A stretch of DNA of 64,000 bases from Apostichopus japonicus (lineage: Eukaryota > Echinodermata > Holothuroidea > Aspidochirotida > Stichopodidae), in the NCBI RefSeq assembly GCF_037975245.1, contig NC_092562.1, forward strand, positions 20,101,054 through 20,165,053, in the 5' to 3' direction. The translations under genes were made by a program, and so were the position numbers. Each line of letters opens with the position of its first letter. Within the stretch, counting starts at the first letter, position 1. This document shows, piece by piece, positions 1 through 14,900 of the stretch. Below the pieces are notes generated by a model. That model was not told where the DNA came from. It did not search any database and saw nothing but the letters and a program-made list of their open reading frames with translations.

Positions 1-3000
1 TTATGTACTATCCTCTCTTTTTTTGATGAGTTCTCACAGAATAAGAAGGTGGATAGTGTTAATTTGTCTCACCCATTCCTGCAAGCTATAACATCCCCTT
101 TCAAGGTGCAAGAGTATATTTATACGTACCCTGAGTATCTGACCAATTTCTATTAAAGACACTAAGGTCTGTGTTTTGCATTCACCATAAAAATGTGTTA
201 GATCATTTTACTGGGGGTCTTAGAGATGACCAAAAGAAGAAGGGATAAAAAATAAAAAAACGGTGAAGATTAAGAAGGGGGAGGGGGGAAGGGCATAAGG
301 AAAGAGAACATTCTTATATATCTTGTCTTGAGATATTGCTCCAAGAATGAGAGCAGTGGCCTAATTTAGGAGAAGTAAGAAAGGATCAATTTAATTCGAC
401 ACCATTGAGCACATGGATTGAAGTCATTTGCAATCACAATGGTAGAATCGGGTCAAATTTCCATGTCAGATGCACGATGTTAATTGGTTAAAAGGGTTAG
501 GACAGATCATTGAATGGGTTCTCTGCCACCCCTCCAGAAATATCCCGAGGGAATTCACAAGATTAGAGAGCGCTATAGACGAAGACAACAGCATCATAGT
601 GATGTGTTTCTTTCTTTGATGAGAAAAGGTTAACAAGTCGCCTTAGAAGTCAACTGGATGGTGTAAAAGAACGTTTGTTCGAATAATTGAGGTTTCTCTA
701 GACGACGTGATCCAGGCCAAGAGAAAAGGGGCAAGTTTCGCGAAAACATCAAGAGTTAGGTTAATCCGTCGCCACAAGAGTGAAAGTAAATATATTGTGT
801 AAGGGGGGAGTGTGGGATAATATTCAATAAGAGATAACGGTTTAGCAACAATTTGTGTTTCATTTCTCTTGGGACGGTCTGATCCATTGTCCATTGTCCT
901 CAAGTTAACCACCCGGAGTTAGCTGAAAGGGGAGAATCGGGTATTAAAAATGACTTAAACAAGATATGTTATTAAATTCCAGCAACTTCACCTTCAACTG
1001 ATATAACAAAGGTGCCTACATGGAATAACTCCCCAATCCTCCACCCTCCCCTCCTCCCCCCCCCCCCAAAATGAAAGAAAGCTGTAAGAAATCTTGAGAT
1101 AGCAGAACAAAAATGTTACAATATTTTCATTTTGTATGCTGATGTTATTACATTAGAGGCATATGCTCCTTCGGAGACCTGTCAATGAGAGTGGCTGGAC
1201 TACTAAGTTTAGCACACAAGCACCTCACATGCAAACACAAGTAATCATGATTGAATTTCTTAGATTTTTCTGAATTCTGATGGTCGTAATCAACATTGTT
1301 TGTAATATGTTACAAATTTGAGACTATACTTTAAAGTTATATATGAAAAAAAAAGCACTGGATTTATTTTAACAGTTAAGCCTGCATTGAGAAACAGTAC
1401 AGAAGCTGTTACACAAGAATCAAGGAAAATGATTTTTTTGATCAAAATCATTCCTGTCTTTAGAGATTTTTTTATGATGATTTTGGTAGTATTGGTTTGT
1501 CTGAAGTATTCTCATACAATATATATCACTAGTGTTGCTAAGAAAGATTTTATACAAAGTTTGTATCAAAAAGAACACATCCCTCCAGCTAAATTAAATT
1601 AACTCCCAACTCCCTGTTACTCATGAAGAGAATGAAACTGCTATATGAGGATCCCACTCAAGACTTTTAATTTGTTCTCTGGATGAGATCTATGCAGCAA
1701 CCTTACATTTTAGCCTCATCTGCTTAAAAAATATAAATATATATATCCCCTCTGTCATGCAATTAAAGGACATGTTCACTTGTTCAGAATCCTGATAACT
1801 AAGCTTTCCTTTTCATCATCAACTAAATGTGGTAACAAATTGATTCACTCATCGGGAACGAGTGAATCTTTTAGTTTTCGTTGCTCACATAAAGGAGATC
1901 CGATCAGTCATTTAGAGGACGTAATTTCGTCCTTTCCTCTTTTTTATTTTTTTGCCGAAGATAATCTTCATCTTTGCCTCATTTCTTCTGATTTCTCTTC
2001 GTTAGTACAATTTATTTTCCAAGTTTTGTCAAAAATCTGCTCATTAGAAATTAATTGCTCAGTCTTCTCAGATTACTCTTTAGAAGTAGGTCTCTGTGAT
2101 AGTTATTTGTCAATCTAGGACACTGCACTTTATTCTCCCTTTTTCTTTAATGTATTAGGTTTTATTCGTTCCACATTTTGGTATTTGAAGTAGAAATATA
2201 AAGATTAAATGAACTGTTGAGCTGTTTTGAATGTGTACAAACTTATCTGAAGATATGTGAGATCATGTTAGAACTATTTTTCAATTTTTTTTATTTTTTA
2301 TGGTCAGATTTGAATGTTGTCAAAGAAGATGCATTTTTTATTATATCTGAATATTTCTCAAACAAATAAAAAGCATAAAAATAACACGCTACGCTTTTGA
2401 AAAGTGCAATTCAAGATTTCATCCTGACTTTCTTGCTCATTGAACCGGAAAAGCTTTTAAGTCATTCTCCCCTAAAGCTGCTTTTGAGTTCCAAAGTGAT
2501 TTGTCACAAAAAAAACCTGGAAAAGATGGTAAACAAATAAATTTTCTTAGAAGGATTTAATAAAAAGTGAGTACTTTTATTTTTATTTTTAGAAAAGAAG
2601 TATCTGGTTTTTGTTATGTTTGAATAATACTTACCAATGTCAAAACGAAGCAACTCTTTTAAGTTATACGTTTTTTGTCTGTCTCGCAAGTCATTCATAT
2701 ACACCTTTAAAAAGGCAATTTACAAGACATTAGAAAGAGGCTGGAGAAAAAGTAGAACAGCTCATTTAAAGCAAACAGGGTAAAACAAAAGAAAAATGTA
2801 GAAAGAAAATGATCTCATTTATATCTTCATATAACAGGGGTTTGAACTTTCTGTGATTATTTGGGTTAATTCTCTTTAAATTTGTATGTTTCCAAGGTGA
2901 CAGATATCCAAGAAGCTAAGATTAGGTGACATTCAGAGTTGCTGCCCCGAAACAATGATTTTGAAGAATGTCAAATGCTGTTATTAACGTCACATTTTAA

Positions 3001-5842
3001 TAGTTAATATATAAAGGGGGGGGGGAGGGATACAAAACAATAGAATGGACTAAACTATGGCAAAAAGGAAATAAGTAAAAAATAAGGGCAAAGGAGGAGA
3101 AAAAAAGAAACTAATAAACAAGTTTTTATTCTTTTAGATAATGAATACTTGAGGTGGAATGGATTTTCATGTTGATGAATCTTCTACTACTTAAGCCCAC
3201 TCGTTTACTTAATTTGACGAAATGAAATTGTATCCCGCCAAAAAATATTTGATACATTTTAATCGCAAGAAGACAAACTGATCGGAATAAAGTATCTTAA
3301 AATATATCCTCTCTTGGGGCCAACATGAATAGAGTTTTCTTATGCTTTCCTGTATAGTAATTTGGAAACTTTTGCTTATTTTCTCTCATTTTTTTGTTTT
3401 TTTCGTTTTCATTTTGCTATGATATCTTTGTATGTCACAAGAGAGATCTTTGCTGGAAATGAAAAAGTTTTCTCTTGGGAAATCGACTTTCAGAAATTTC
3501 TCTTTTTCACTTTTTTGATTATGTCTGAGAAAATGTATCTATGGTATTAGATTTATAACAAATGTTAACGATGAAAACAAGGTGGGGGGGGGGGAGAGAA
3601 GAAAAAAGGGGCAATAAGACAGGAAAGAAAAAAAAGGGTTTGCTTAAAATTGTAAAGAAGAAAAGAAAGAAAAAATACATGAAAGGAATACTTTTACATA
3701 AAATAACATTTTAAGTTAGAAATTGAACTAATTTCTATTGGGAAATGCAATATAGGGAAAACTTCATGGTTCAAATTTCAAGTAAATTTAATAATTATAT
3801 ATATATCTGCAAAATGAATAAAATAAGATGAATTAGAGGAAAATTGAGTCTTTGCCTATATACAAATGTATTAAAAAAAGAATGGTGGGAAGAATTAAAT
3901 TGTTAAAGAATAAATATGAACTATATATAAATATAGTCTTATCTTCTACTATAAACATTAAAAGGCTGTTATATTTCAAAACAGAGCTCCAAACTTATCC
4001 TAGGCCTAGAATCCATAATATCGTGACCTACCTTTAGAAGGACTGAGCTACAGGGATTGAAATTATTTGAAATCTTGAAGCAGTTAGACAAATTGTAAAC
4101 CATAATGCACCATTGTGGATGAGAAAATTTCATTTGTAACATGAGAATATTGTAGTGTGTTGAAACTATACATTGTTATTGGTTGTAATTTAAACAAGGC
4201 CAAGTATAAGCATGGGACCTGTGGCCCGATGCCCTCCCCTCTCCCTGTCCACCCCCTCCCCTAACCCCACACTTTCACTGGTAGTGTCTAATCAATATCA
4301 CAACCAATTGCTTTATTAGCAGAAAATATTGTTTGGTGATAGATTGTGAAGAACTAAATTGAGGAAAATTAATTCAAAGACAAAATGGAATGGAGAAGCA
4401 AAATGTTGAGGTGTAGTTTTCATATATAGCTTCATAGTATGCACCCATCCCCCTCCCTCACCTACACCCCTTTTCTCCCACCCATCACCATCCTCAAGCT
4501 TAAAGTATTGTCATTCTTGATGCCACCAGAGAACTTCTTTTAGTGCTTCAAACATTTTCAGCAGCTCTGGCATTTTTGAATTGTTTCTCTGTCATAAATT
4601 TGCTATTTTCTGGTGGGCTCATTTTGGGATCTAATATTTTCAAAACATGCTGACCATTTTGAGAGATCACAATCATTTCTATTTGGAGGAATCATTTTTA
4701 TTATTATTTTTTTCAAATGAGTTTGATTCTTCTTAGCATCACTTGCTGTCATTTCAAATGTGTATTAAAGATTTGACCATCATATAGCCAATGCTCTACA
4801 TCCATGGGATTAATTGGACCATACTTGCACATGATTTAACAGTTTTTTTTTTAATACTTCTCGGGTAAACAGAGTAGTCTTCTGTCTGAAAGTTTTCTTG
4901 TTCTTAGAAAGATCTGTCATTGGGCCTAGCTTTGTTGTTTTTCCTTTTTCCTTGAAAACCCATTTGTAATACCTTCCTAAGAAAAGAACATCAAGTAGAG
5001 TTAAACGACGATTTAAGCAATCTTGTAAAAATCCAACAACAGTTCTACGTGATGACCTGTGCAAGTTTGTCACGTACGTCTCAAGTTTCTATTTGAAAAT
5101 TCCTTACTTTATTCCCTACCAAACATTCAATATCCTGAAATTTTCCTGACACTTTCCATCCTTCATCACCTTTCCCAGGGCCATCCATGGAGGTGTTCCC
5201 TCCCATCCCCCAGCTCCATACCCCCTCCCCCTAGCTACACATACATTTTTACAGAATTTTGTCACAAAAAGTAATAGTATCCTACCTAAAATTCTTCGTA
5301 CTATTGCTATATTTGTAGTCCAGAAGACACTAATATACCATCGATATAGATAGAAATTAAATGTCGTAAAGAGAGCAAATACAGCAAGCTCCCCCCTCCC
5401 CCTCCCCCCTCTTTATATCTGAAGCATGTCATTTCTGGATGTAATTAAACATCATCTGTCACAAATCATGAGAATTAAACATTTAAGAATAACTTTCACA
5501 ATCATGCCTTCTGATGTCGTAAACTAAAACTGCGACAAATACAAACATTTCTGTCATCTCTGTTCCAAGTTTAATTTCTTTGCAACTGCGATTTATAACG
5601 TATCACTGGAAATTCTACTCAGGAAAAAGGGTTGTATTTAGAAGTGTGTTGTAACTGTACTCCAAGGGGAATGAGGGGGGTGTTTGGGGAAGAGTGGGAT
5701 GGGGAAGGGGAAGAATGGGGTGGGGGAAGGGACATGTAAACCAGTTCTAGGGGTAAAAGGAAGAACATCGAAGTTTGATGACAGGAGGAGAGAGCCTCGT
5801 GCATTATCCAATTATTCATCTTCTCTTCTCTTTACTCAACAG
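1..5842 (+). other. Upstream intron of the LAR gene, no exon found
   Basis: No stretch here resembles the missing first part of Ig2 or Ig1, so this is inferred to be intron of the LAR gene. It is AT-rich, with poly-C near 1050-1068, poly-G near 3015-3028 and 3582-3596, and C-rich runs near 4230-4265, 4448-4480 and 5390-5410. A possible degraded retrotransposon end is near 640-900. A short micro-exon could be missed by eye. Confidence 0.6.
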
Positions 5843-5950
5843 TGTTGACGATTGAGAGATCAGAAAAGAGCGATGAAGGGTCCTACCGCTGTGTTGCCAC
5901 AAATACAGCTGGTACAAGGTTTTCTGAAGCCACAAATCTCTATGTCAGAG
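5843..5950 (+). CDS. LAR/PTPRF: LAR exon: C-terminal end of Ig domain 2
   Basis: The exon encodes the last 35 residues of Ig2. It includes [17 protein letters not shown], the F/G strand region with the second disulfide cysteine, closely resembling the same segment of vertebrate LAR. It follows a pyrimidine-rich acceptor (CAACAG), ends in phase 1 and is followed by GTAAGT. Confidence 0.95.
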
Positions 5951-8900
5951 GTAAGTTGTTTGAATACAGTCTTCATTGAGGTCAGATTAAATTTTTTTTT
6001 TTGAAAACCTATCAAATCTGAATATTTCCCACAAATTTTGACATATCACATTGTAATGCACCATTGAAGAGCACCAGATTTTTTTTTAAAGTTTTTTTAT
6101 AGGACAGATAAGCATCAAATAATTTACCAAATATCAATGCAAAAGGCAGATTCGAACTGTCGATAACGTTGCGGTGTAGCAATTTAATTCAAGCTTGTTT
6201 TATTGCCAGTCACACACTCCCAGACTGAAGAGCATGTATGTATATAAGACCAGTTGAAGCACCTGTCTATATTCGTGATCTTCATTATAATTCTCCTGTC
6301 ATAAAGCGATCCAGGCAGATAGAAATGCAAATTGCGAAAACTTTGTTCAAAGGAATCAGAGGAAGATAAATTAGGTTTGCAATTTGCATAGATTGTAGAC
6401 TGATTTGCAGTCTTTACGTGAAAAATGTGTCTGTTGAACCATTAAAGTGACAGTGCATAAAGCCTTAAAGCTAAAGAATGGTCTTTATTCATAGCAGTTG
6501 CCAATCGTTTTTTCTTTGTTGACAGGCAAAAATGCCAAAGAGAACACATTTTGGACAATTTGAAACTTAAAATGAAAAATTAAAAAACAATTTTTTTTTT
6601 TTTTTGCACATCTTAGTACGGAGCACACCACCGGTTATTACCCTGATCAACGAAACCATTGAGGTTCTCCCGGGGAGTACCTTTAAGATCCACTGCGTGG
6701 CAGCAGGTTCGCCGATGCCCGTGGTGAGATGGCAGGTGGAGGGTATCCAAGTAGGTGACGAGGACGAGGAACCAAAGATTGGAGTTAACACTTATACCGT
6801 GGAAGATATCCAAGAATCTGTTAATTACACCTGTCTGGCGACGAGCACCGGAGGGCTGGACGAGAGAAAACTGGAAGTTATTGTCAAGAGTGAGTACCTT
6901 GTAAGAGGAAGTGGGTTATGACCCAGAAAATAAAGTACAATATTGAGTACCTCGTAAGAGGAGAGGAAGTGGGTTATGACCCAGAAAATGGAGTACAATA
7001 GTGAGTACCTCGTAAAAGGAGAGGAAGTGGGTTATGACCCAGGAAATGGAGTTAAATAGTGAGTACCTCGTAAGAGGAAGTGGGTTATGACCCAGAAAAT
7101 GGAGTACAATAGTGCGTACCTCGTAAGAGGAGAGGAAGTGGGTTATGACCCAGATAATGGAGTACAATAGTGAGTACCTCTCACAAGAGGAAGTGGGTTA
7201 TGTCCCAAAAAATGGAGTACAATAGTGAGTACCTCGTAAGAGGAAGTGGGTTATGACCCAGAAAATGGAGTTCAATAGTGAGTACCTCGTAAGAGGAGAA
7301 GTGGGTTATGACCCAGATAATGGAGTACAATAGTGAGTACCCCGTAAGAGGAAGTGGGTTATGACCAAAGAATATGGAATATGCAATACCACGAAAAGAT
7401 AAAAGATACTAGTCTGTTATGTTTGGTGGATGGGATAGTGCAGTAATAAGAAGAGGAAAGTCATGAACATTTATTACTCAGAAAAATGAGCAAAGCTTAT
7501 CTGTGTATTCTTTATCATATACTTAAAAACACTTTTTTTTACAATTAAACAATTTAACTTTTTGATGATTATTGGACTAAGTACGAATTAGATGATTGTT
7601 ACTTCTGATATCGGTTCATAATTGGAGTACCAATCAATGTTGCTAACTATGGACAATTGGTTCACCCCCTGCTCTAGCTCGACCGGGCCCCCCTGCGCCT
7701 CCAGAAGTCGGACTGGTGACAGCAACCACGATATCACTTACGTGGGCTCCACCCGGTAGAGTTGCAATGAACTCTTACGTGCTCATGTACAAAGAGGCCA
7801 GCTCCACAGGTTCATTTGAGGAGGTGACAGAAATAAGCCAGCAGGGTTACACCGTGGAGAATCTGGAGCCGTACACCGAGTACATCTTTCAGGTAGCAGC
7901 GGTGAATGCTATTGGTAGAGGGAGACCAAGTACAGAAACCAGAGAGAGAACCGGGGAACTTGGTAAGTGGCACAGGGTAGAAAAGAAGCAAGGTAAACAA
8001 AACCAAACGTTGGCAAACGTCACTTTCCCTGCTCGTTTGTGTGATGAAAATGAGCAAAAACAAGACCAAAAGGGGTGATGAACTTATTCAATGGTCTAAG
8101 GGAAAATAACTACTAATAGGGTTGGGGGAAATGTCTTTTGGGGACTTGTTGTCAGATTCATGTTTGGATATATGTGATATAAACTAGAGAGGGAAAAACT
8201 TGTGATCCTTGCTTTAAAGTTATCTGGCCAAGGTTGAGACGGTTGGTATAACTCGAATGTATCTCCATTATCCTTTTCAGCCCCAGCCACTGCCCCACGA
8301 GAGGTCAGCGCCCGGCCGATCAGCGCCAGCACCATCTTTATCCGGTGGGCCCCACCGAGGAAGCCCAATGGAGTCATCCAAGGTTACAATGTGTACTATA
8401 CCACGAGACCCTCTCAGGGGCTCAGCGCATGGTTCAAACATAGTGTTTCTGGTGACAGCGAGCGTGTGACTACCATCAGTGACCTCACCACCATGCAGAT
8501 TTATACCATCAGTGTGTCTGCGTACACCTCAGTTGGTGAGGGTCCAGCCTCAGATCACATCCAAGTGAAAACGCAACAGGGAGGTAAGTTTAGTCTTCAA
8601 ATCTGTTACTTTGGTATTCTTAGCTAAGGAAGGTAAAATGTGTTCTTTTCCATTTTTATCATATTTATCACAAACATAACTATCATCTGGCTGTGAACCT
8701 GAATGTTTTCATTGTCTGTCACCTAACAGTTCCCGGACAACCCGAAAACTTTGCGGGTCAAGCCATTTCGGCCACCGAGATCCAACTCACCTGGACGATG
8801 CGAGACAATGTCCAGATCACCCGTTACGAGCTGTACTACAACACCTCGAGTTCAGGCTCGGAGGAGCAGTACCGGGCCATCTCCCCGAGTAACTCCTTCA

Positions 8901-11900
8901 TTCTCAACAACCTCAGCCCCAACACCCTCTACCACATCAGATTGGCTGCCAGTTCAACCAATGGCGTTGGTGCCAGCACGTCCGTCATCAGCATCAGGAC
9001 GGAACAATCGGGTAAATCTGCAGACTAACTGTATAATAGTATCCTATTTTAACAAGCCCTTTCGACAAGTGGCTGTTCTTGTGAAAATAGAGTGCTAACT
9101 TCTCCCCTTCATGTCTCTCCTCTACACCCTTAACCCCCCCCCCCACAAAAAAACCCAACAATAACAGAACATTAATACCATCAGTCGCAACATGTTGGAT
9201 GTGGCTAGACGTGTAAAGCCACTGTGGTATCTTCATGTTTTATGTCCATCCACTGACTTTTACAAAGTTTATAATTGTTGATGTTTCTGCTTTTTTCTAA
9301 ACCCCTCAATAACTGTTTCTATCGACAAACTCCTAATTTTCTCCTCCTTTGCCACATGTCATTTGTGTGAGACGTGGTGGCTTCATTGATTTCTTTCTCT
9401 TGTGTGATTCGATGTTCGATGTCCTAACACTTGTCATCCTTCGTGCACCCTCTCCTCAACAGTTCCCAGTGAGCCCCCTCGTGATATCGTCGGAACGGCG
9501 GTGGACTCGACGTCTCTCCGCGTAACATGGAACCCTCCCTCGGAGGAAAACCAGAACGGTGTCCTCATTGCTTACAAAATCTCGTATACTAAAATCTCAT
9601 TAGGGAACGCAGTACCTTTCGATGATCAAACAGCCATGATCGTCGAGGTCGACTCAGCCGAGAGGACCCACGACATTGAGAATCTGGAGAAGTGGACTGT
9701 CTATGAACTCAAGATGGCCGCCGCCACCATCAAAGGTGATGGACCGTGGTCGACACCCATCTCTGCTCAGACTGACGAAGATGGTAAGTCTGATTTTGAT
9801 ATTTTTTCTCATCTCATCCCGTAAATAACTCACAAGGGGTATATAAACTTAATGCATAATAAAAACTGACATTCCCCCTCGCAATAAAAAAAAGGAAAGT
9901 CAAATATGTGTGCATGTTTGGAAGCGCGCACTTTAGGTGTAGTTTTGAAGAAAGTGAGGTCTTTGTGCAGATATTTATGCAAAGATTTGACCTTCTTTAT
10001 AAAAAATTTGTATTCATCGTTTTTTTTGGTGTCATTTGCTTCCTTTTTCACAACGAAGAGAAGTGATTTCTGACTCTCGTGGGCCACCTCCAAATAACAA
10101 TTTTTGAAAGTTTGAGAGCACATCTGTTGTATTTAATCACTAGTCCTCATCACCGTCCCTCTCTCTCTGTCCGTCTGTCTGTCTGTCTGTCCCCCTCTCC
10201 GTCTCTCTCCTCGCCCGGCATCTTTTACAGCAATTAATGAATAGAACCATGCCCTCGATCTCTTTTTGATGTCAGATGGATGCACGTCGACTCGAATTGA
10301 TTGTTTTCACTGTAAATAAAGTATAAAGTTTGTCAACTCCAATCTCATAATTCTTTCTGAGAAGTAGTGACAGCTAAATGACATAGAAAAACACAGTTGT
10401 TGTACATTGTTGCCTTTAAAGGGGCTTTGCAAGGAATGGCAAGAACATTTTTGTTGTTGAAAAGTAATTGCTGCTTTAAAGAAAAAAAGAAGAGCATTAT
10501 AAAAATTCTTGTCCCAAAATATGTCAGAAAAGAAAATTAACTAAATAAATTGTTCTTTTACGCTAAATCTTTGGTCTACAGGTCTTTTACAGTTATTTAC
10601 TCCTCTAAATCTTCTTCATTTTTTTTTCTCTTAGCTTTGTACTTCATTTGTGAGACTCATGTCTTCATGGGTATGTCGATAGTCGTTAATGATTTAATAC
10701 CCTTGCCGATAAATGTGAAAGGAAGGTTTCGTTTAAGAGATTTTATCATGACAGATTGAGCAAAATTTTTCTGCCAGTTATCAAAAGCCTAGTTGTGAAT
10801 AATTCAACACTTTTGCCTTAGTTTTTGTCCGTCTGTGAGGACAAAGAAAGAAATTAAGATTTGATGCGGTAAGCAGAGAACGTGCAATTGTCACAAAATG
10901 TGCGTAAGGAAGACTTGTGTGTGTGAGAAGCGTGGCTTGTTCTCATTTTTGTTTAAATTTTTTGACATTTAAAGAGCAACAAAGGGTGTGAAATCATAAA
11001 TTGAATTTATAATTGTGGTGCAGAAACTGTGAAGAAAGAAAAGCCAGTTCCTTGCGGGTGGGGTTAGAATGATAGATGTGCTCTTTTTGTTAATTTTGAT
11101 GGATCTCTTATGTTCTTAGAAAAACCCCGTTATGAGGAAAAGGAAGATGGATTTTATTGTCATCAGAATGAACATATCATAAGAGCCCATTTTTTATCCA
11201 GGAAGCAAAGATTTTATAAACGAATAGAACATTTTTTGAAACGTGAACAAGCTTCCCAAGCTGTCTGTAATGAGAGCAAGGAGTAGTAGTGAAAAGGTTT
11301 AGACATTTAAAAAAAAAATTATATTTTTGTTATTTATCTTTGGTGAGTTTTGATGGAATATTGTTTGAAGGTTGTGTGCACATCTTCCTCAAATACAAGA
11401 GAACATTGCGGAGAATTGAATCCCCCCAAAATTAAGAAGAATGATTCATTTACTTAGCTCATCTCATACCTGTCTCCATTTCTACATATGCTATCTCCTA
11501 AAACCCGAAACTACATTACTAGGGGGAGGGGGGAGGGGAAACGCCCACTTTCTTTTCCTTCCAAATCCTACCATTCAGAAGAAATGCTGTTTGGATTTTC
11601 TGGAAATTGTAGTTACTGGTGAAAATGGTGAAAATACAAAAACAGAAGAAAAAGGGAAGGATTTGCACATGAAATTAAAAATCTTCATGGTTTTTCGTTA
11701 GGCTCGATTATGGGATACAGTTCACGATGTCTGACCTACTTAACTGTCTACGTCGACAAGATGGTTGTTGCACCTGCCGTCGCAGAATAAAATTGGATAG
11801 GATCATGTTGAATCGGGGAAAAAAATCCATTGAGCAGGAGAGATGCGTTGTCAAGTTTATTTATTTACTTTTCATCTTACAAAAGTAAAAGAAAAGCAAA

Positions 11901-14900
11901 AAAAATGGGGTAATAGAAGAAATTTCCAATTGATGACGAGGAGGCGATGGGGGGAAAAGACAGGTGTTTCAAGTTGCGGACAGGATACATTGAACTTATT
12001 CTGACAGGGATGAGATCAAATACAGAAACTACGCAGTACTCTGAGAACACAGAACAGAGATATATAGGAGAGGAGAAGAGATGGGTGTCCTGCGGGGAGA
12101 GTATTATCGTGGGAAAGTTATCTTTAGGTAACTGGCCTAATTAAGCAAGGGACAGAAAGGTTCCCATAAGTTACCAATCAAAGGAACAGATGGAATGAGA
12201 TTGTTTGTCTCGGCTGTACAGTTTGTTGGAGAACTTGTCTTGAACTTGCCACGTGGGTAGTGATTAAAATGGTTAGACGAGGGCATTGGGGTGGAGGGAT
12301 TGGGGGTGTGGTGGGTAGAGAGTGGGGAGGGAAGGGGGAGGGATAAATTGCTGGTATCTACTTGTACATGAGATCGGAGACTTTACGTTAGACAGTGTTT
12401 ATAATCCACGATCTTGATTCGGATTTAATTTGTGATGAGCTCATGTTCTGTCAATACTCTGCAATCACTTTACTGAAATACTAATAACTTTCTAGTTAAT
12501 ATTACCATGTCATGTGTTTCTTAAATTTTATGAATACTTGGCATTGGGGGATTTTGTTTGTTTGTACAAAGCTGTGTAAAACAAACAAATGTGACTTTTC
12601 AGACTTGCATTTCCCAAGTCAACAACACTTGACAGCAGGCAGGTTTCAAAGTTTTCTGGGGACCTAATTTGGCACTTTCAAACTTGCTGGATTGTCTGAT
12701 AGATTAAATTATGGCTGGACAAGTCTTTATTCAGTAAATAAGAAACAGAGGGAGAGAAAGAGATGAAAAAAGTCGAGAGATGCAAAAAGTCTCTTCAAAG
12801 AAGAGCATCTGTGGCTTCCTTCTACATGCAGATTATCTCTGTTGGGTTAATTGCTGTCCTGAAAACTGCAAGGAGAATGAACGATTGCAAAAACGATATA
12901 TTTTCTCTTTCCGAACATTCGAAAGGAAGCTGGGGCGCCAAAACTCAGAACAGATACTATCTTTTTAATGCAGGGTAAATCTGTCATGTTCTCATTCCCG
13001 ACGGGGGTGTCTAGTAAGCAGCTCTCAAAACAGATCTTTGAAATTGGTCGGTATTTTAAGTTTGACCAGAATTTGACTTTCCTTCATGGCTTGTTTATTA
13101 GATTGATAAGAGTTTGACTGTCTTATAGAAAAACAACATTTGATTAGCAAAACATCAGTGGGTTCTTTTGTCATGTCAACTCCATCAAACCCTGGATTTC
13201 TATGATGGTTAACAACTTGAATGCCACCCAGAAATTAAAATTTATTGTTTATTTTTTATAGCATTTGACAACATTTGAAGATCTCTTTGTTATGAACTAA
13301 AACATATGGGTATTTGTGTGTAGTTGAGTTTTGCCAACGCATCTTTTGTTATTCAATAATATATGTATATATGCAACATTGTAGGTGTTCTGATAGTGGG
13401 CTGTGCTCTGTGATAATGACATACCCTCATGTGAATAGCTGATACCTGTACTCAACTGCTCAGAAAAAGCATAGATAAGCATAGATAAGCTCAGAAAAGC
13501 ATAGATACCAGAAAGCATTGTTAATGCATCACAGTAGGTTTTATTAAGTTTGGTTGTCACTGCTACTGAACCAAACATGCTCAACACATACACTCCACAT
13601 ATTAACTCAACATTTGTATGCATCCTATGTACTCAACACAAGATTGTATATGATCAGACTAAAGACAACAATCCACAGTTGCTCTCTGCCAAATCAGAGT
13701 TAATTAGCAGAAAAGCAAGGAATCAATTAATCCATTCAATTCTCAACATTTCATCACCCATACATATTTTATGAAAGTATTAATAATCTCTTGTAAAAGT
13801 GCAAAGTGAAAAATTTCCTCAAAATGTCTGACATACATTTTACTGAGTAAAGAATAGTAAAGGATCGCATTGAAAAATTGACGATTCGAGTCAACTCAAA
13901 TTCAACCAAATTTAGCACCAGGAATGAATTGAAAGTTAGGATACATTGTAAACGTTTTCAAATGAGTAGAACCAAAAAAAAGTAAACTTTTGGGACACAA
14001 ACTTTTTGCTGTTTGGATGAAAACACGATCAGCTGAAGTGTACTACGATGAAAAACAAAGAGTGTGGGCAAACATTGTCATCCAACGTCTCAAAATCCAG
14101 CATAAAACTTGTCTCTTACAGATGTCGGTTTATCTGAAGAAATTCATACCTTCCCCGGTTATTTGGTTTCTGTAGTCGTGTGATGTTTGATTGATGGTAG
14201 AATAAGGAGTGTTTCTTCATTTAAAGTTTAGTCAGGTGACTCAGTTTTGGGAAAATAATGACTCGTTTTGTTTATTTCATCACGAAATTAACTCGTAAAT
14301 CTGTCTTTATTTAAACAAGCCATTATTCATACCTGCCACAGTCAATTCATGTTTCTCCAACAAGACATCGATACCATGTTTATATTAGAGAGAATGTGCT
14401 GTAAATATTCTAAATTATTATTCCAAATACCTTATCCCCTTTCTTTCTTAGGTGGATACTTTTTCCCCTACCCCCTCGTTTTTCTCTTGTCTTGTCTTGT
14501 CTGGGACATGTTGGAAATATTCAGAAAGAAAGAGTAATACATATTTATTTTAGACTCTAGTTTTTTTCTTTCTTTTTGACAAAGGCTTGATTTTGTTGTA
14601 TTTCAACAAATTCATGTTGTTCTGTCTTAAAACCACCATTTTACCCCGATGTGAAAAAAAAAGGTTTAGTATCTACCGAGACTTAATAAACCCACCCCTT
14701 GCACCCTCCCCCCCCCACCCACTCCCTTTTAAAGTGTACAAAATAATTGAAACAAAATTCATCATTGGGTTTTTAAGAACACAAACGATATATGATAGAC
14801 TACCACTTTGTAAACTATTCAGGCCAAAAAAAAAAAAATCCGATTGATTTTACAAAAATTCAAATTCTGCTGCTTTAAAAACCATCAGTTGCGGCTAATG

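Noticed and set aside
643-912. 89-codon minus-strand gene
   Set aside because: No signal peptide, domain or splice context; it overlaps what may be a retrotransposon end on the other strand.
6890-7387. CRISPR array
   Set aside because: Units are 53-58 bp near-identical throughout, with no unique spacers, in an animal intron.
8751-9098. Alternative protein in another frame over LAR FN3-3
   Set aside because: It is a shadow of the FN3-3 exon; the true frame has all FN3 hallmarks and flanking splice sites.
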